Positions 42,789 through 50,991 of a stretch of 64,000 bases of DNA are shown piece after piece. The translations under genes and the position numbers were made by a program. Within the stretch, counting starts at the first letter, position 1; each line of letters starts with the position of its first letter. Under the pieces are notes generated by a model. It was not told the origin of the DNA. It made no database searches and saw only the letters and a list, made by a program, of their open reading frames with translations. Source of the DNA: DASPOJ01 sp050014395 (GTDB lineage Bacteria; Acidobacteriota; Terriglobia; Acidiferrales; UBA7541); contig JBEKDK010000001.1 of assembly GCA_050014395.1 (NCBI GenBank), positions 1-64,000 of the forward strand, given 5' to 3'.

Positions 42789-45242
42789 ATGAAGACGCCC
42801 AGCGCCGCAAGCAAAATCCCAGCGCAAAAAGAACCGGGCCCCATCGCCATTGGCGCGCGAACCTTGTGGCGGCGTCGCGTGCCGCTGGCCATCAGCGTGG
42901 CGTTGACGATCGCGTCGCTCGGAATTTATCTGGCGGCCTTCATCGGCGAGCGACCCACGCCGGCTTTCGATTTCATTAATCGCCTCGAGCTCGACGCCCT
43001 GGACACGCGCTTTCGCCTGCGCCCCGCGCGCGATACGCATCCCGATTCGCGCATCGTCATCGTCGATATCGATCAGCGTTCGCAGGAAGTGCTGGGCCGC
43101 TGGCCGTTTTCGCGCGCCGAGTTCGCGCACATGCTGGATGCTCTGCACGAGGATGGCGCGGCGGTCGTCGCGTTCGACATAACTTTCAGCGAGCCCGACC
43201 AAAGCTCAGCCCCGATTCGCACCCTCGCCGCGCAGCTCGCCCAGCAGGAACAGCAGCAAGGCACGCAGCTCGATCCTCGCGTGCAGCAAGATCTCGATCG
43301 TCTGGCGAAATCGTTCGACACCGACGATCAATTCGCGCAGTCCATTCGACGCTTCGGTCCCGTCGTGCTCGGCAATTTCTTTCTCTACTCCGAAGCTGAT
43401 CTCCAAGGCGTCAGCGAGCAATCTCTCGACCGCTACGCGAATATACTTTCCGATTTCGCCTTCCCGCAGGAGCGCGCCGAGAATCCCAAGACCGGCCCGG
43501 ACGATCTCACTCGCCTGATGCAATCGTATGCGCCCTGGGGACTCACGCCCCGCGGCACTCAGGCGAATCTTGAAACTCTCAGCAACGCGCTGATCGCCGC
43601 GCGCGGCCAGACCGGATTTTTCAACGTCGATCCCGATCCCGATGGCGTCGTGCGTCACGCTCTGCTCGTGTTGCCGTACGGCCGCTCCAAAGATCCGGCC
43701 GATTGGGATCTGTACGCCTCGCTCGATGTGCAGACGGTGCGTTTGTTCCTGCACATCCCGGACAATCAAATGTCCGTGGATTTCGGCCCCACCGGAATTG
43801 CCGAACTCGAATTTGGTCCGCAGCTTCACGTGCATCCCGATCCGATCGGCCGCCTCTTGATCAATTACCAAGGCCCGGTGCGGACCTATCAATACGTTTC
43901 GATGGCCGACGTCGTGAAGCGAACCTTCACGCCCGGCACATTTAAAGGAAAAATCGTTCTCGTCGGCGCGTCCGCCACGGGAATCGGCGATCTGCGATCC
44001 ACTCCCTACGGCGGCGTGGATTATCCCGGAGTTGAAATTCACGCCAACGTGATTGACAACATTTTGAATCACCACGCGCTCAAACGTGGCGCCACGCAAG
44101 TCGGGTGGGACGTCGCGTTGATTTTCTTCTTCGGCATTCCCGTGGGCGTGTGGCTCGCATTCGGCCGGCCGGGATGGCTTTGGGCGCCACTGCTATTTCT
44201 CGCGCTTTTCGCCGTCGGCGTTTACGACGCGTTTCTGCACGATTGGTGGCTGAATTTCACGATGCCGGCATTGACGTTGGTCTCAAACGTCGGCCTCGTC
44301 GCACTCTACCGCGCGTTGGTCGAGGAAAAAGAAAAACGCAAAGTGCGTGGCGCATTTCAGCAATATCTGAGCGCCGAAGTCATCCGCCGCTTGCTGGAAA
44401 GTCCGGAAATGCTGGAGCCTCGCCGCACGGAAATCACCGTGATGTTCAGCGACGTTCGCGGTTTCACCACGATCTCCGAAAAACTCGATGCCCAGGATTT
44501 GGCCGCGCTGCTCAACGAATACCTCACGGGCATGACGCGCATCGTCTTCGAGCGCGGCGGCACTCTCGATAAATATATCGGCGACGCGGTGATGGCTTTC
44601 TGGGGCGCGCCGATCGAGCAATCCGATCACGCTGCGAACGCCTGCCGCGCCGCTATCGAGATGATGGCGCGCCTCGAACCGTTGCAACGCAAATGGCAAG
44701 CCGAAGGCAAACCGCGCGTCGATATCGGAATCGGTTTGAACACCGGCTCCGCCTCGGTAGGCAACATGGGCTCGTCGTTGCGCTACGGTTACACCGCGCT
44801 GGGTGACACCGTGAATCTCGCATCGCGTCTTGAAGGCTTGAACAAGGACTACGGCACGCACATTCTCGCCAGCCAAAGCACCTTCGAGCAAGTTGCCGAA
44901 GCGCCCGCCGCGCCGAGCGACGCTACGCAATTCGTTTTTCGCGAGCTGGATTTGATTCGTGTGAAAGGCAAAACGCAGCCCGTGGGTTTGTACGAGTTGC
45001 TCGGCCCGCGCGAAGCTCTGGGTGACTCAACCGAACTTGACGAGCGTCTCGCGCAATTCGCGCGCGGCCTCGCACTCTATCGCGATCGCCAGTGGGCAGC
45101 GGCCCAAGCGATTTTCGCAAGCATCATCGAGCGCTGGCCCGACGACGGTCCCGCTCGCGTCTTCCGCGAACGTTGTCAGGAATATTTGGTCGATGGACCA
45201 CAATCGGGCTGGGATGGCGTCTTCACGATGACGCACAAATAA
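42789..45242 (+). CDS. CHASE2-domain class III adenylate cyclase
   Basis: About 817 residues. N-terminal helix (VPLAISVALTIASLGIYLAA), a large extracytoplasmic CHASE2 sensor domain (IVIVDIDQRSQEVLGRWPF to ATGIGDLRSTPYGG), three further helices near residues 440-510, then the catalytic domain: VMFSDVRGFTTISE and GDAVMAFWGAP with the metal-binding Asp, Lys in LDKYIGDAV and Asp in LGDTVNLASRLEG, which favour ATP. Start GTG 42777 or ATG 42789. Senses an unknown envelope signal and makes cAMP. Confidence 0.92.
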   Translation: MKTPSAASKIPAQKEPGPIAIGARTLWRRRVPLAISVALTIASLGIYLAAFIGERPTPAFDFINRLELDALDTRFRLRPARDTHPDSRIVIVDIDQRSQEVLGRWPFSRAEFAHMLDALHEDGAAVVAFDITFSEPDQSSAPIRTLAAQLAQQEQQQGTQLDPRVQQDLDRLAKSFDTDDQFAQSIRRFGPVVLGNFFLYSEADLQGVSEQSLDRYANILSDFAFPQERAENPKTGPDDLTRLMQSYAPWGLTPRGTQANLETLSNALIAARGQTGFFNVDPDPDGVVRHALLVLPYGRSKDPADWDLYASLDVQTVRLFLHIPDNQMSVDFGPTGIAELEFGPQLHVHPDPIGRLLINYQGPVRTYQYVSMADVVKRTFTPGTFKGKIVLVGASATGIGDLRSTPYGGVDYPGVEIHANVIDNILNHHALKRGATQVGWDVALIFFFGIPVGVWLAFGRPGWLWAPLLFLALFAVGVYDAFLHDWWLNFTMPALTLVSNVGLVALYRALVEEKEKRKVRGAFQQYLSAEVIRRLLESPEMLEPRRTEITVMFSDVRGFTTISEKLDAQDLAALLNEYLTGMTRIVFERGGTLDKYIGDAVMAFWGAPIEQSDHAANACRAAIEMMARLEPLQRKWQAEGKPRVDIGIGLNTGSASVGNMGSSLRYGYTALGDTVNLASRLEGLNKDYGTHILASQSTFEQVAEAPAAPSDATQFVFRELDLIRVKGKTQPVGLYELLGPREALGDSTELDERLAQFARGLALYRDRQWAAAQAIFASIIERWPDDGPARVFRERCQEYLVDGPQSGWDGVFTMTHK

Positions 45243-45256
45243 GCATCGGCGCGAGG

Positions 45257-45601
45257 CTAGCCAGGCGGCCACGAAAACGCGCGCCCGCCGAGCAAATGCA
45301 GATGCAGATGGAACACGCTCTGCCCCGCTTCCGGACCGTTGTTGAACACCGCGCGAAAATCCGAACGCTTTCGCTGCTTCGCCAACTTCGCGCCGACCAG
45401 CAGGATTCGCCCCAGTAACGCCGCGTCTTCCGCCACCGCTTCGCTCAGTGACTCCAAATGCCTTCGCGGGCAAATTAAAATGTGATCGGGCGCCTGCGGA
45501 TTGATGTCCTCGAACGCAAAGATCTCGTCATCCTCGTAAACCAATTTCGCGGGAATTTCCTTCCGCGCGATGCGGCAGAAAAGGCAGTCGCTGGTTCCCA
45601 T
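45257..45601 (-). CDS. HIT-family nucleotide hydrolase/transferase
   Basis: 114 residues. CLFCRIARKEIPAKLVYEDD at the N-terminus with CxxC, and the HIT motif HLHLHLLGGR near the end. HinT-like proteins hydrolyse adenosine phosphoramidates. Convergent with the cyclase gene; 14 bases lie between them. Confidence 0.93.
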   Translation of the reverse strand: MGTSDCLFCRIARKEIPAKLVYEDDEIFAFEDINPQAPDHILICPRRHLESLSEAVAEDAALLGRILLVGAKLAKQRKRSDFRAVFNNGPEAGQSVFHLHLHLLGGRAFSWPPG

Positions 45602-45645
45602 CGGATCTCCTTCACGTCAAAAGTGTGCGCACTCGCAATACTAAA

Positions 45646-46545
45646 TTAATTTTCCGGATCCACGCGAACCACAAACGCCGCGTATCCGTGCTCCGCCTGC
45701 AATTGCGTCGCAACTTCCTGCGCTGCCGGCTCGAAAGTATATCGGCCCACAAACACGCGATACACCGGTCCGGTGGGCGGATTGAATTCCTGAACGGTGA
45801 CGCTGGGATAGTTCGCGGTCAGTTGATCGCGCAATTTGTTTGCATGTGCCGCGTCGGCGAACGCGCCGATTTGCACGGCGAAAACGCCAACTCTCACGTC
45901 GACGGTCGGCGCGCGAGTTCCTGCCACCGGCGCCCCGGACGCACCCTTGGGCGGGCTCTGCGCGGGAGCTTCCGCTCGAGTCTCGGCAACATTTCCGCTC
46001 GGGTTCTCCGCAGGCGCGGGCATCGGCGGCGGCAACTCCGGCGGTCCGGCCAAAACGAGTTCCAGCCGCACCGGCGCCGTGCCGGTGGAGACAACATCGA
46101 GCGCTTTCGCAGCGGCCAGCGAAAGATCGATAATTCTCCCTTCGATAAACGGCCCGCGATCGGTGATGCGAACTTCAGTTTGCAAACCGTTATTCAAATT
46201 TGTGACGCGCACGATGCTGCCAAACGGTAGTGTGCGGTGCGCAGCCGTCATCTGATTCATGTCGTAAATTTCACCGTCCGCGGCCCGCCGCCCTTGAAAC
46301 GGAAAGCCGTACCACGAAGCGATGCCCTCTTCGACGTATCCTGCGCCGCCCGCAGCTCCAGGCGACGGAACACTAGGAGCCGGAGCGGGAGCGTGAGTGC
46401 GAGCAGTAGACGAAGGCTGCTTCGGAGGCGGAGGAATTGTCGCGGTCGCGGCGTGATGCGCGCAGCCCGCGGCGAAACAGGACACCAAAATCAGCGACCC
46501 GAAAACGATCGCGCGCGGCCGTCGCCAGACCGGCGATGAATTCAC
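45646..46545 (-). CDS. rlpA: RlpA-like septal lytic transglycosylase with SPOR domain
   Basis: 299 residues, outer-membrane lipoprotein: lipobox FAAGC after a hydrophobic leader, a Pro/Ser linker, a double-psi beta-barrel (GIASWYGFPFQGRRAADGE, MTAAHRTLPFGS with catalytic His, TDRGPF with catalytic Asp), then a C-terminal SPOR domain (FAVQIGAFADAAHANKLRDQ) that binds denuded peptidoglycan at the septum. Confidence 0.92.
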   Translation of the reverse strand: MNSSPVWRRPRAIVFGSLILVSCFAAGCAHHAATATIPPPPKQPSSTARTHAPAPAPSVPSPGAAGGAGYVEEGIASWYGFPFQGRRAADGEIYDMNQMTAAHRTLPFGSIVRVTNLNNGLQTEVRITDRGPFIEGRIIDLSLAAAKALDVVSTGTAPVRLELVLAGPPELPPPMPAPAENPSGNVAETRAEAPAQSPPKGASGAPVAGTRAPTVDVRVGVFAVQIGAFADAAHANKLRDQLTANYPSVTVQEFNPPTGPVYRVFVGRYTFEPAAQEVATQLQAEHGYAAFVVRVDPEN

Positions 46546-46558
46546 GACGGCCCCAATT

Positions 46559-46741
46559 TTATTTTTCCTTCTGGAGATTTTTCTCGAGGCGATCGGCCGC
46601 TTTGTTCAGGCGATCGGCGGCCTCGCGCAGCGCTTCGGCCGTCTTGCGCGTGGTCTGCGGTTTGATTTCCTTTTCGACCATTTCGCGAATGCGCGCGAAT
46701 TCGGCGTCAAGTTTCTTCCCGATATCTTCCCAGGATTCCAT
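46559..46741 (-). CDS. Small coiled-coil protein
   Basis: 60 residues, highly charged with heptad-like spacing (IREMVEKEIKP and ADRLNKAADRLEKNLQ). Its stop is 13 bases from the rlpA start and it reads in the same direction, so it is probably co-transcribed. No known domain. ATG at 46741 follows GGAGCGC. Too long and too regular to be chance, but its function is unknown. Confidence 0.6.
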   Translation of the reverse strand: MESWEDIGKKLDAEFARIREMVEKEIKPQTTRKTAEALREAADRLNKAADRLEKNLQKEK

Positions 46742-46856
46742 GAGCGCTCCTTTTTCCGGCGGCCTCGGCTGCGTCGCGCAGCGCGCAACGGTTTGTCGTT
46801 TGCATCAATTTTTTCGCTATTATAGGCGTGGCATCTGAAGCCCGCAAGGAGACCAA

Positions 46857-47774
46857 GTGCCGCTTTCACCGCGCCTGCGTTATCGTTTGGATCGCTGGCG
46901 CACCAACATAAAGAATTTCTTCCACTCCGATCCGTCTTCCGCGCGCCCGCGCATCTGCCCCAGCTGCAGTTCGCTTGCGGGCGTCAACACTTCGCACTGC
47001 CCGCAGTGCGGCGCGAGCCTCAACTTTTCCCTCGCCGCCGCAAGCAAGTCGATGAGCCGATTTTTGCCGCAAACTTCGCCGGCAACCTATTCCATCGTAG
47101 CGCTCTGCGGATTGCTTTACGCCTTGAGCTACGTACTGACGGTGCGAACCGGCGGAGGCGGCGGGCTCGGGGGCGGACTGTTTAATCTCGGTGGCATTTC
47201 CAACGACGTGCTGGATCGCTTGGGCGCGTCGCGACCGTTGCCGTATGACATTGCCGAACCGTGGAGGCTGATCACCGCCGTTTTCTTGCACGGCAGTTTG
47301 TTGCACATCGGATTCAATCTGTGGGTGCTGATGGATATCGGCCCGGTGATTGAAGATATGTACGGCTCGGCGCGCTACTTTTTTGTTTTTCTCGTCACCG
47401 GCGCATTCGGCTACGTTGTGAGCGCGGCGTTCGGGCATTTCAGCATCGGCGCATCCGGCGGATTGCTCGGTCTGATCGGATTGCTGCTGGCGGTGACGTC
47501 CCGCCGATCTAGCGGTGGCATGCAAATGCTGCGAAAACAATTGATTTGGTGGCTGGTGTACATCGCCGTCCTGGGACTCATGCTGCGCGGCACGGATAAC
47601 GCGGCACACGCAGGCGGATTCGTTGCGGGATTCGTGCTCGGAAAACTTTTGACCGATCGCCGGCCTGCCGGCCCATCCGAAGAGCGGCGCGCGCAAGCGA
47701 TGGGATGGATCGCTGGGCTCGCGATGGTTGCGAGCTTCGCGATGATGCTGCTGAATTATTTTCAAGGCCAATGA
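46857..47774 (+). CDS. Rhomboid-family intramembrane serine protease with N-terminal zinc ribbon
   Basis: 305 residues from GTG 46857. The first 60 residues contain a zinc ribbon (CPSCSSLAGVNTSHCPQCGA, two CxxC). Then six or seven helices: FLHGSLLHIGFNLWVL, the catalytic Ser in GASGGLLGL and the catalytic His in HAGGFVAGF. Rhomboids cleave membrane proteins; the zinc ribbon may bring substrate recognition. Confidence 0.92.
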   Translation: MPLSPRLRYRLDRWRTNIKNFFHSDPSSARPRICPSCSSLAGVNTSHCPQCGASLNFSLAAASKSMSRFLPQTSPATYSIVALCGLLYALSYVLTVRTGGGGGLGGGLFNLGGISNDVLDRLGASRPLPYDIAEPWRLITAVFLHGSLLHIGFNLWVLMDIGPVIEDMYGSARYFFVFLVTGAFGYVVSAAFGHFSIGASGGLLGLIGLLLAVTSRRSSGGMQMLRKQLIWWLVYIAVLGLMLRGTDNAAHAGGFVAGFVLGKLLTDRRPAGPSEERRAQAMGWIAGLAMVASFAMMLLNYFQGQ

Positions 47775-47841
47775 TAACCTCACAAGTGCTCGGCGAAGTG
47801 ACGCTGGCGCGATAACCGCGCTTCACTGGCAGGCCACGCGC

Positions 47842-48405
47842 TCAGGTGCTGAGGCGGCGGGCGACGACCACGCTGTAATGGAATCCGGAAAAGACTGTGA
47901 GCGCCGCGACGGCGTCGCGCAGTACCGGCTGCGACACATCAAGCCACCTCCAGTGCGTGACCGCCAGCACTAACATCGCAAATACAAAGAAAACCTGCAC
48001 CGCGGTTGTGGCTTTGCCGTAGATGCTCGGGGGAAACGAGCGATAGCCCATCACCAGCAGAACCACCACAGCCGTTGTCAGCATCAGAACATCGCGGCTC
48101 AACACCAAAATCGCCAGCCACCAGCGAACCTTCCCGCGCAGCGCGAGCACGATGAACGACGACGAGAGCAACAATTTATCGGCGATGGGATCGAAGTAGG
48201 CGCCGATCGCGGTGCGCTGATGAAGTGTGCGCGCCAGCAAACCGTCCATGCCGTCGGTGAGCGCCGCGACAATGAGCAAGCCCAGCGCCCAATCGTAATG
48301 CGCGTAAAAAACGGCGATCAGATAGAACGGCAGAAATCCCAAGCGCAAAAACGTGAGCTGGTTCGGGACGGTGAAAATTCGCCGGCGCATCGGAGTGCCA
48401 CTCAT
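47842..48405 (-). CDS. pgsA: CDP-alcohol phosphatidyltransferase (PgsA-like)
   Basis: 187 residues with about five helices. It has the full CDP-OH-P motif in DGMDGLLAR, then G, D and D in IGAYFDPIAD. Most likely CDP-diacylglycerol-glycerol-3-phosphate 3-phosphatidyltransferase, but the acceptor alcohol is not certain. Its start overlaps the stop of the upstream 102-residue gene by four bases. Confidence 0.88.
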   Translation of the reverse strand: MSGTPMRRRIFTVPNQLTFLRLGFLPFYLIAVFYAHYDWALGLLIVAALTDGMDGLLARTLHQRTAIGAYFDPIADKLLLSSSFIVLALRGKVRWWLAILVLSRDVLMLTTAVVVLLVMGYRSFPPSIYGKATTAVQVFFVFAMLVLAVTHWRWLDVSQPVLRDAVAALTVFSGFHYSVVVARRLST

Positions 48406-48710
48406 GCGAACTGCGCCAGGTAATCGCGCAGCGAACGGCCCACCTTGCGCTCGAATCCTTCGGCCACAGACGGGATCGAGCCGCGCGGTTCATCGAGCGC
48501 CACGCGCTCGACTCGGTGCATCGGAAAAAACAGCGTGGGCAGGCCGATGCGTTCGCCTTCCGGGTCCAGCACCTGAAGAATGAAATCGTCGAACGAATTC
48601 AAGTCGATGCCGCGCACAGTGAGCCCGGCCTCTTGCAGCTCGACCAGCTCGCCCCAAATTTTTTCTTTTGGGGTGTGCAGGCTCACGACGACGATGGAAT
48701 GCGGTTGCAT
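48402..48710 (-). CDS. Small conserved-looking protein, unknown function
   Basis: 102 residues, start ATG 48710. No domain recognised; the pattern IVVVSLHTPKEKIWGELVEL, then LFFPMHRVERVALDE suggests a small beta-rich cytosolic fold. It is coupled to pgsA through a four-base overlap, so it may act with it. Confidence 0.6.
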   Translation of the reverse strand: MQPHSIVVVSLHTPKEKIWGELVELQEAGLTVRGIDLNSFDDFILQVLDPEGERIGLPTLFFPMHRVERVALDEPRGSIPSVAEGFERKVGRSLRDYLAQFA

Positions 48711-48753
48711 GACTTCACTTCGCTCCCACGCGATCCTAATCTATCCTAGCGCA

Positions 48754-49422
48754 TCACACGCGGATCGTCTTCAGATCCGGCGCGACGCGCAGCGGCGCTT
48801 CGGTCGCCTTCTGCACGTGTTCGGGGGTGACGCCCGGCGCGACTTCGCGAAGCACCAGACCCTCCGGCGTGACTTCGATCACCGCCAACTCCGTGACGAT
48901 CATATCCACGACGCCGGCGCCGGTGAGCGGCAGCGTGCACTTGCTCAAAACTTTCGGCTGCCCTTCTTTTGTGGTGTGATCCATTGCGATGATCACGCGA
49001 CGCGCGCCCGCCACCAGATCCATCGCGCCGCCCATGCCTTTCAGCATTTTCCCGGGAATCGCCCAATTGGCCAGATTGCCTTGCGCGTCCACTTCGAGCG
49101 CGCCAAGCACGGTTAAGTCCACGTGACCGGCGCGCAGCATGGCGAAGGAATCGGCGGTGGAAAAATAACTCGTGCCGCGCACTTCCGTGACGGTTTCCTT
49201 CCCGGCGTTGATCAGGTCGGCGTCCTCTTCGCCTTCGAGCGGATACGGGCCGATGCCGAGCATCCCGTTTTCCGACTCGAGGACGACCTCCATGCCCTCG
49301 GGAATAAAATTCGCCACCAGCGTCGGCGTGCCGATCCCCAGATTCACATACATGCCGTCGCGCAGCTCTTGCGCCACGCGCTTGGCGATGAATTCGCGCT
49401 TCTCGGTTTCGGTTTGCGGCAT
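48754..49422 (-). CDS. scoB: 3-oxoacid CoA-transferase, subunit B
   Basis: 222 residues from ATG 49422, behind GAGGCGGT. Family marks include MYVNLGIGTPTLVANFIPEG and the active-site SENGMLGIGPYP (catalytic Glu). Transfers CoA from succinyl-CoA to acetoacetate. Subunit A lies 3.3 kb upstream on the same strand at 52742-53440, separated by an ABC transporter on the other strand. Confidence 0.93.
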   Translation of the reverse strand: MPQTETEKREFIAKRVAQELRDGMYVNLGIGTPTLVANFIPEGMEVVLESENGMLGIGPYPLEGEEDADLINAGKETVTEVRGTSYFSTADSFAMLRAGHVDLTVLGALEVDAQGNLANWAIPGKMLKGMGGAMDLVAGARRVIIAMDHTTKEGQPKVLSKCTLPLTGAGVVDMIVTELAVIEVTPEGLVLREVAPGVTPEHVQKATEAPLRVAPDLKTIRV

Positions 49423-50043
49423 ACCGCCTCGATGTGCTCCTAGAGCCTTCTCATAAATTCCGCGGCGAAGCAACAGTATACCTGCTCCGCGGGCGCCCAC
49501 CCGCCTGTGTAGAAGGCGGAATTTCGCAAATGACTGACGACACGCTTTTTATGGGAGACGGGCGACAAAACCTCAAGTGGCCCTTTTGATTTTGAAATCG
49601 CGAAGGGTACCCACACCCCCGGTATGTTCTGCGTAAGAGTGGCAACTACAGGACTTACAGGAAAAGAGTGCGCATGAGCGTGAAAACAAGCGCGTTGATA
49701 TCGCCTGTTTTCAATGAGTTGTACACCTCGTTGCAATCGACTGAAAACGTGCGAGTTGGAGGGACGATTTTGTGCAAATGAGTGCGAATTGTGCGGAGAC
49801 CAAAACCGCGAGGCAGGACGAGTGGCTGCGCGTTCGAAAAGTTCCTGCGTCTTCATGCCATCTTGTAGCACACACGTTCCCAAATGTCAATAGTATTCTG
49901 CAAGTATACTATTCGAATGGAACGTGGGCGGCCCAGCGGCGAGGAGCCGACATCGTCTGAAGCCCGATCCCCGCGTTTAAGGCCGGGCTCCTGCCCGAGG
50001 GGCGTTGACATCGCGGCGGGCGCGCGTCAGAATCCGCGTGTCA
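49423..50043. other. 621-base non-coding region between scoB and the ABC exporter
   Basis: Contains short open frames only (the longest is 147 codons, minus strand, 49440-49883, with no domain). The block around 49595-49665 (GGGTACCCACACCCCCGGTA and nearby direct-repeat-like short motifs) resembles dispersed intergenic repeats I recall from Acidobacteria, though this is recollection only. An inverted repeat at 49889-49913 precedes the ABC gene. No IS or transposase remnant was seen. Confidence 0.4.
49889..49913. promoter_or_regulatory. Dyad overlapping a -10-like box before the ABC exporter
   Basis: AATAGTAT (49889-49896), nine bases, ATACTATT (49906-49913) form a perfect 8-bp inverted repeat. 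A TATACT box (49905-49910) sits inside the second arm with no good -35. This fits an operator for a GntR- or PadR-type dimer. The ABC start is 130 bases downstream. Confidence 0.4.
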
Positions 50044-50991
50044 ATGATCCACCTGGAAAATATCACGAAGGAGTACGATGCACCTTCCGTCAGCGAGGGG
50101 AGCATAGTAGCGGTCCGCCAGCTAAATTTGGACGTCTCCGCCGGCGAGATTTTCGGGCTTGTAGGACCAAACGGCGCGGGCAAGACTACCACGCTAAAAC
50201 TAATCTGTGGCCTGATCGCGCCCACTGCCGGGCGCGTGAGCGTTAACGGCATCGATATTGCTGCACGGCCCGAGGAAGCACATAAGTTCATCGGCTATCT
50301 GGCCGATTTCTTTTCCCTGTACGACGACCTAACGGTTTGGGAATACCTGGAGTACTTCGCGCGCGCCTACAAGATGGACCGGGCCGCGATTCGCGGGCGG
50401 GTCGACGAAGTGATCCGGCTGGTCGGCTTGGAACCAAAGCGTGACGCGCTAATTCATGGCCTCTCGCGTGGCATGAAGCAACGACTCGGCATCGGACGCG
50501 CGATCGTTCACGACCCGCTGCTGTTGATCCTTGATGAACCCGCCGCCGGACTCGATCCGAAGGCGCGCGTGGAACTGAAAGCTCTGCTGCGCGATTTGCA
50601 TGCCAAGGGCAAGACCATCTTCATCACATCTCATATCCTCTCCGACCTTGAAGAGGTGTGCACGTCAGTCGCGGTGATCGAAAAGGGCCGACTATTGCGC
50701 GCGGGGCCTCTGGAAGAAGTGATGCGCGACGGCCGCGCGATACGGCGAATTCGCATTCGGCTCGCGACGGCTGACGAATCGATCGGCCCACGGCTGGCGG
50801 CTTGGCCCGGCGTGACGGATGTTCGGACCGGCACGACTGGGACCGAATTCTCCTTCGGGGGTAACGATGCCGAGCTCGCCGAGTTGGTCCGAGCGCTGGT
50901 GGGCGACGGCCTGCCGGTTTGCGGCGTGCAAGAGCTTTCCGAGAACCTGGAACAACTCTATATGCGGATTTCGAGCGGAGAAGTTTCGTGA
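50044..50991 (+). CDS. ABC transporter ATP-binding protein (ABC-2 exporter type)
   Basis: 315 residues from ATG 50044. Walker A GPNGAGKTTTLKL, signature LSRGMKQRLGIGRA, Walker B LLLILDEPAAGLDPKAR, and the H-loop in IFITSHILSDLEE. The C-terminal 90 residues are the extra domain usual in drug or lantibiotic exporter ATPases. Overlaps the following membrane gene (GTGA). Strand is opposite to its scoA/scoB neighbours. Confidence 0.92.
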   Translation: MIHLENITKEYDAPSVSEGSIVAVRQLNLDVSAGEIFGLVGPNGAGKTTTLKLICGLIAPTAGRVSVNGIDIAARPEEAHKFIGYLADFFSLYDDLTVWEYLEYFARAYKMDRAAIRGRVDEVIRLVGLEPKRDALIHGLSRGMKQRLGIGRAIVHDPLLLILDEPAAGLDPKARVELKALLRDLHAKGKTIFITSHILSDLEEVCTSVAVIEKGRLLRAGPLEEVMRDGRAIRRIRIRLATADESIGPRLAAWPGVTDVRTGTTGTEFSFGGNDAELAELVRALVGDGLPVCGVQELSENLEQLYMRISSGEVS

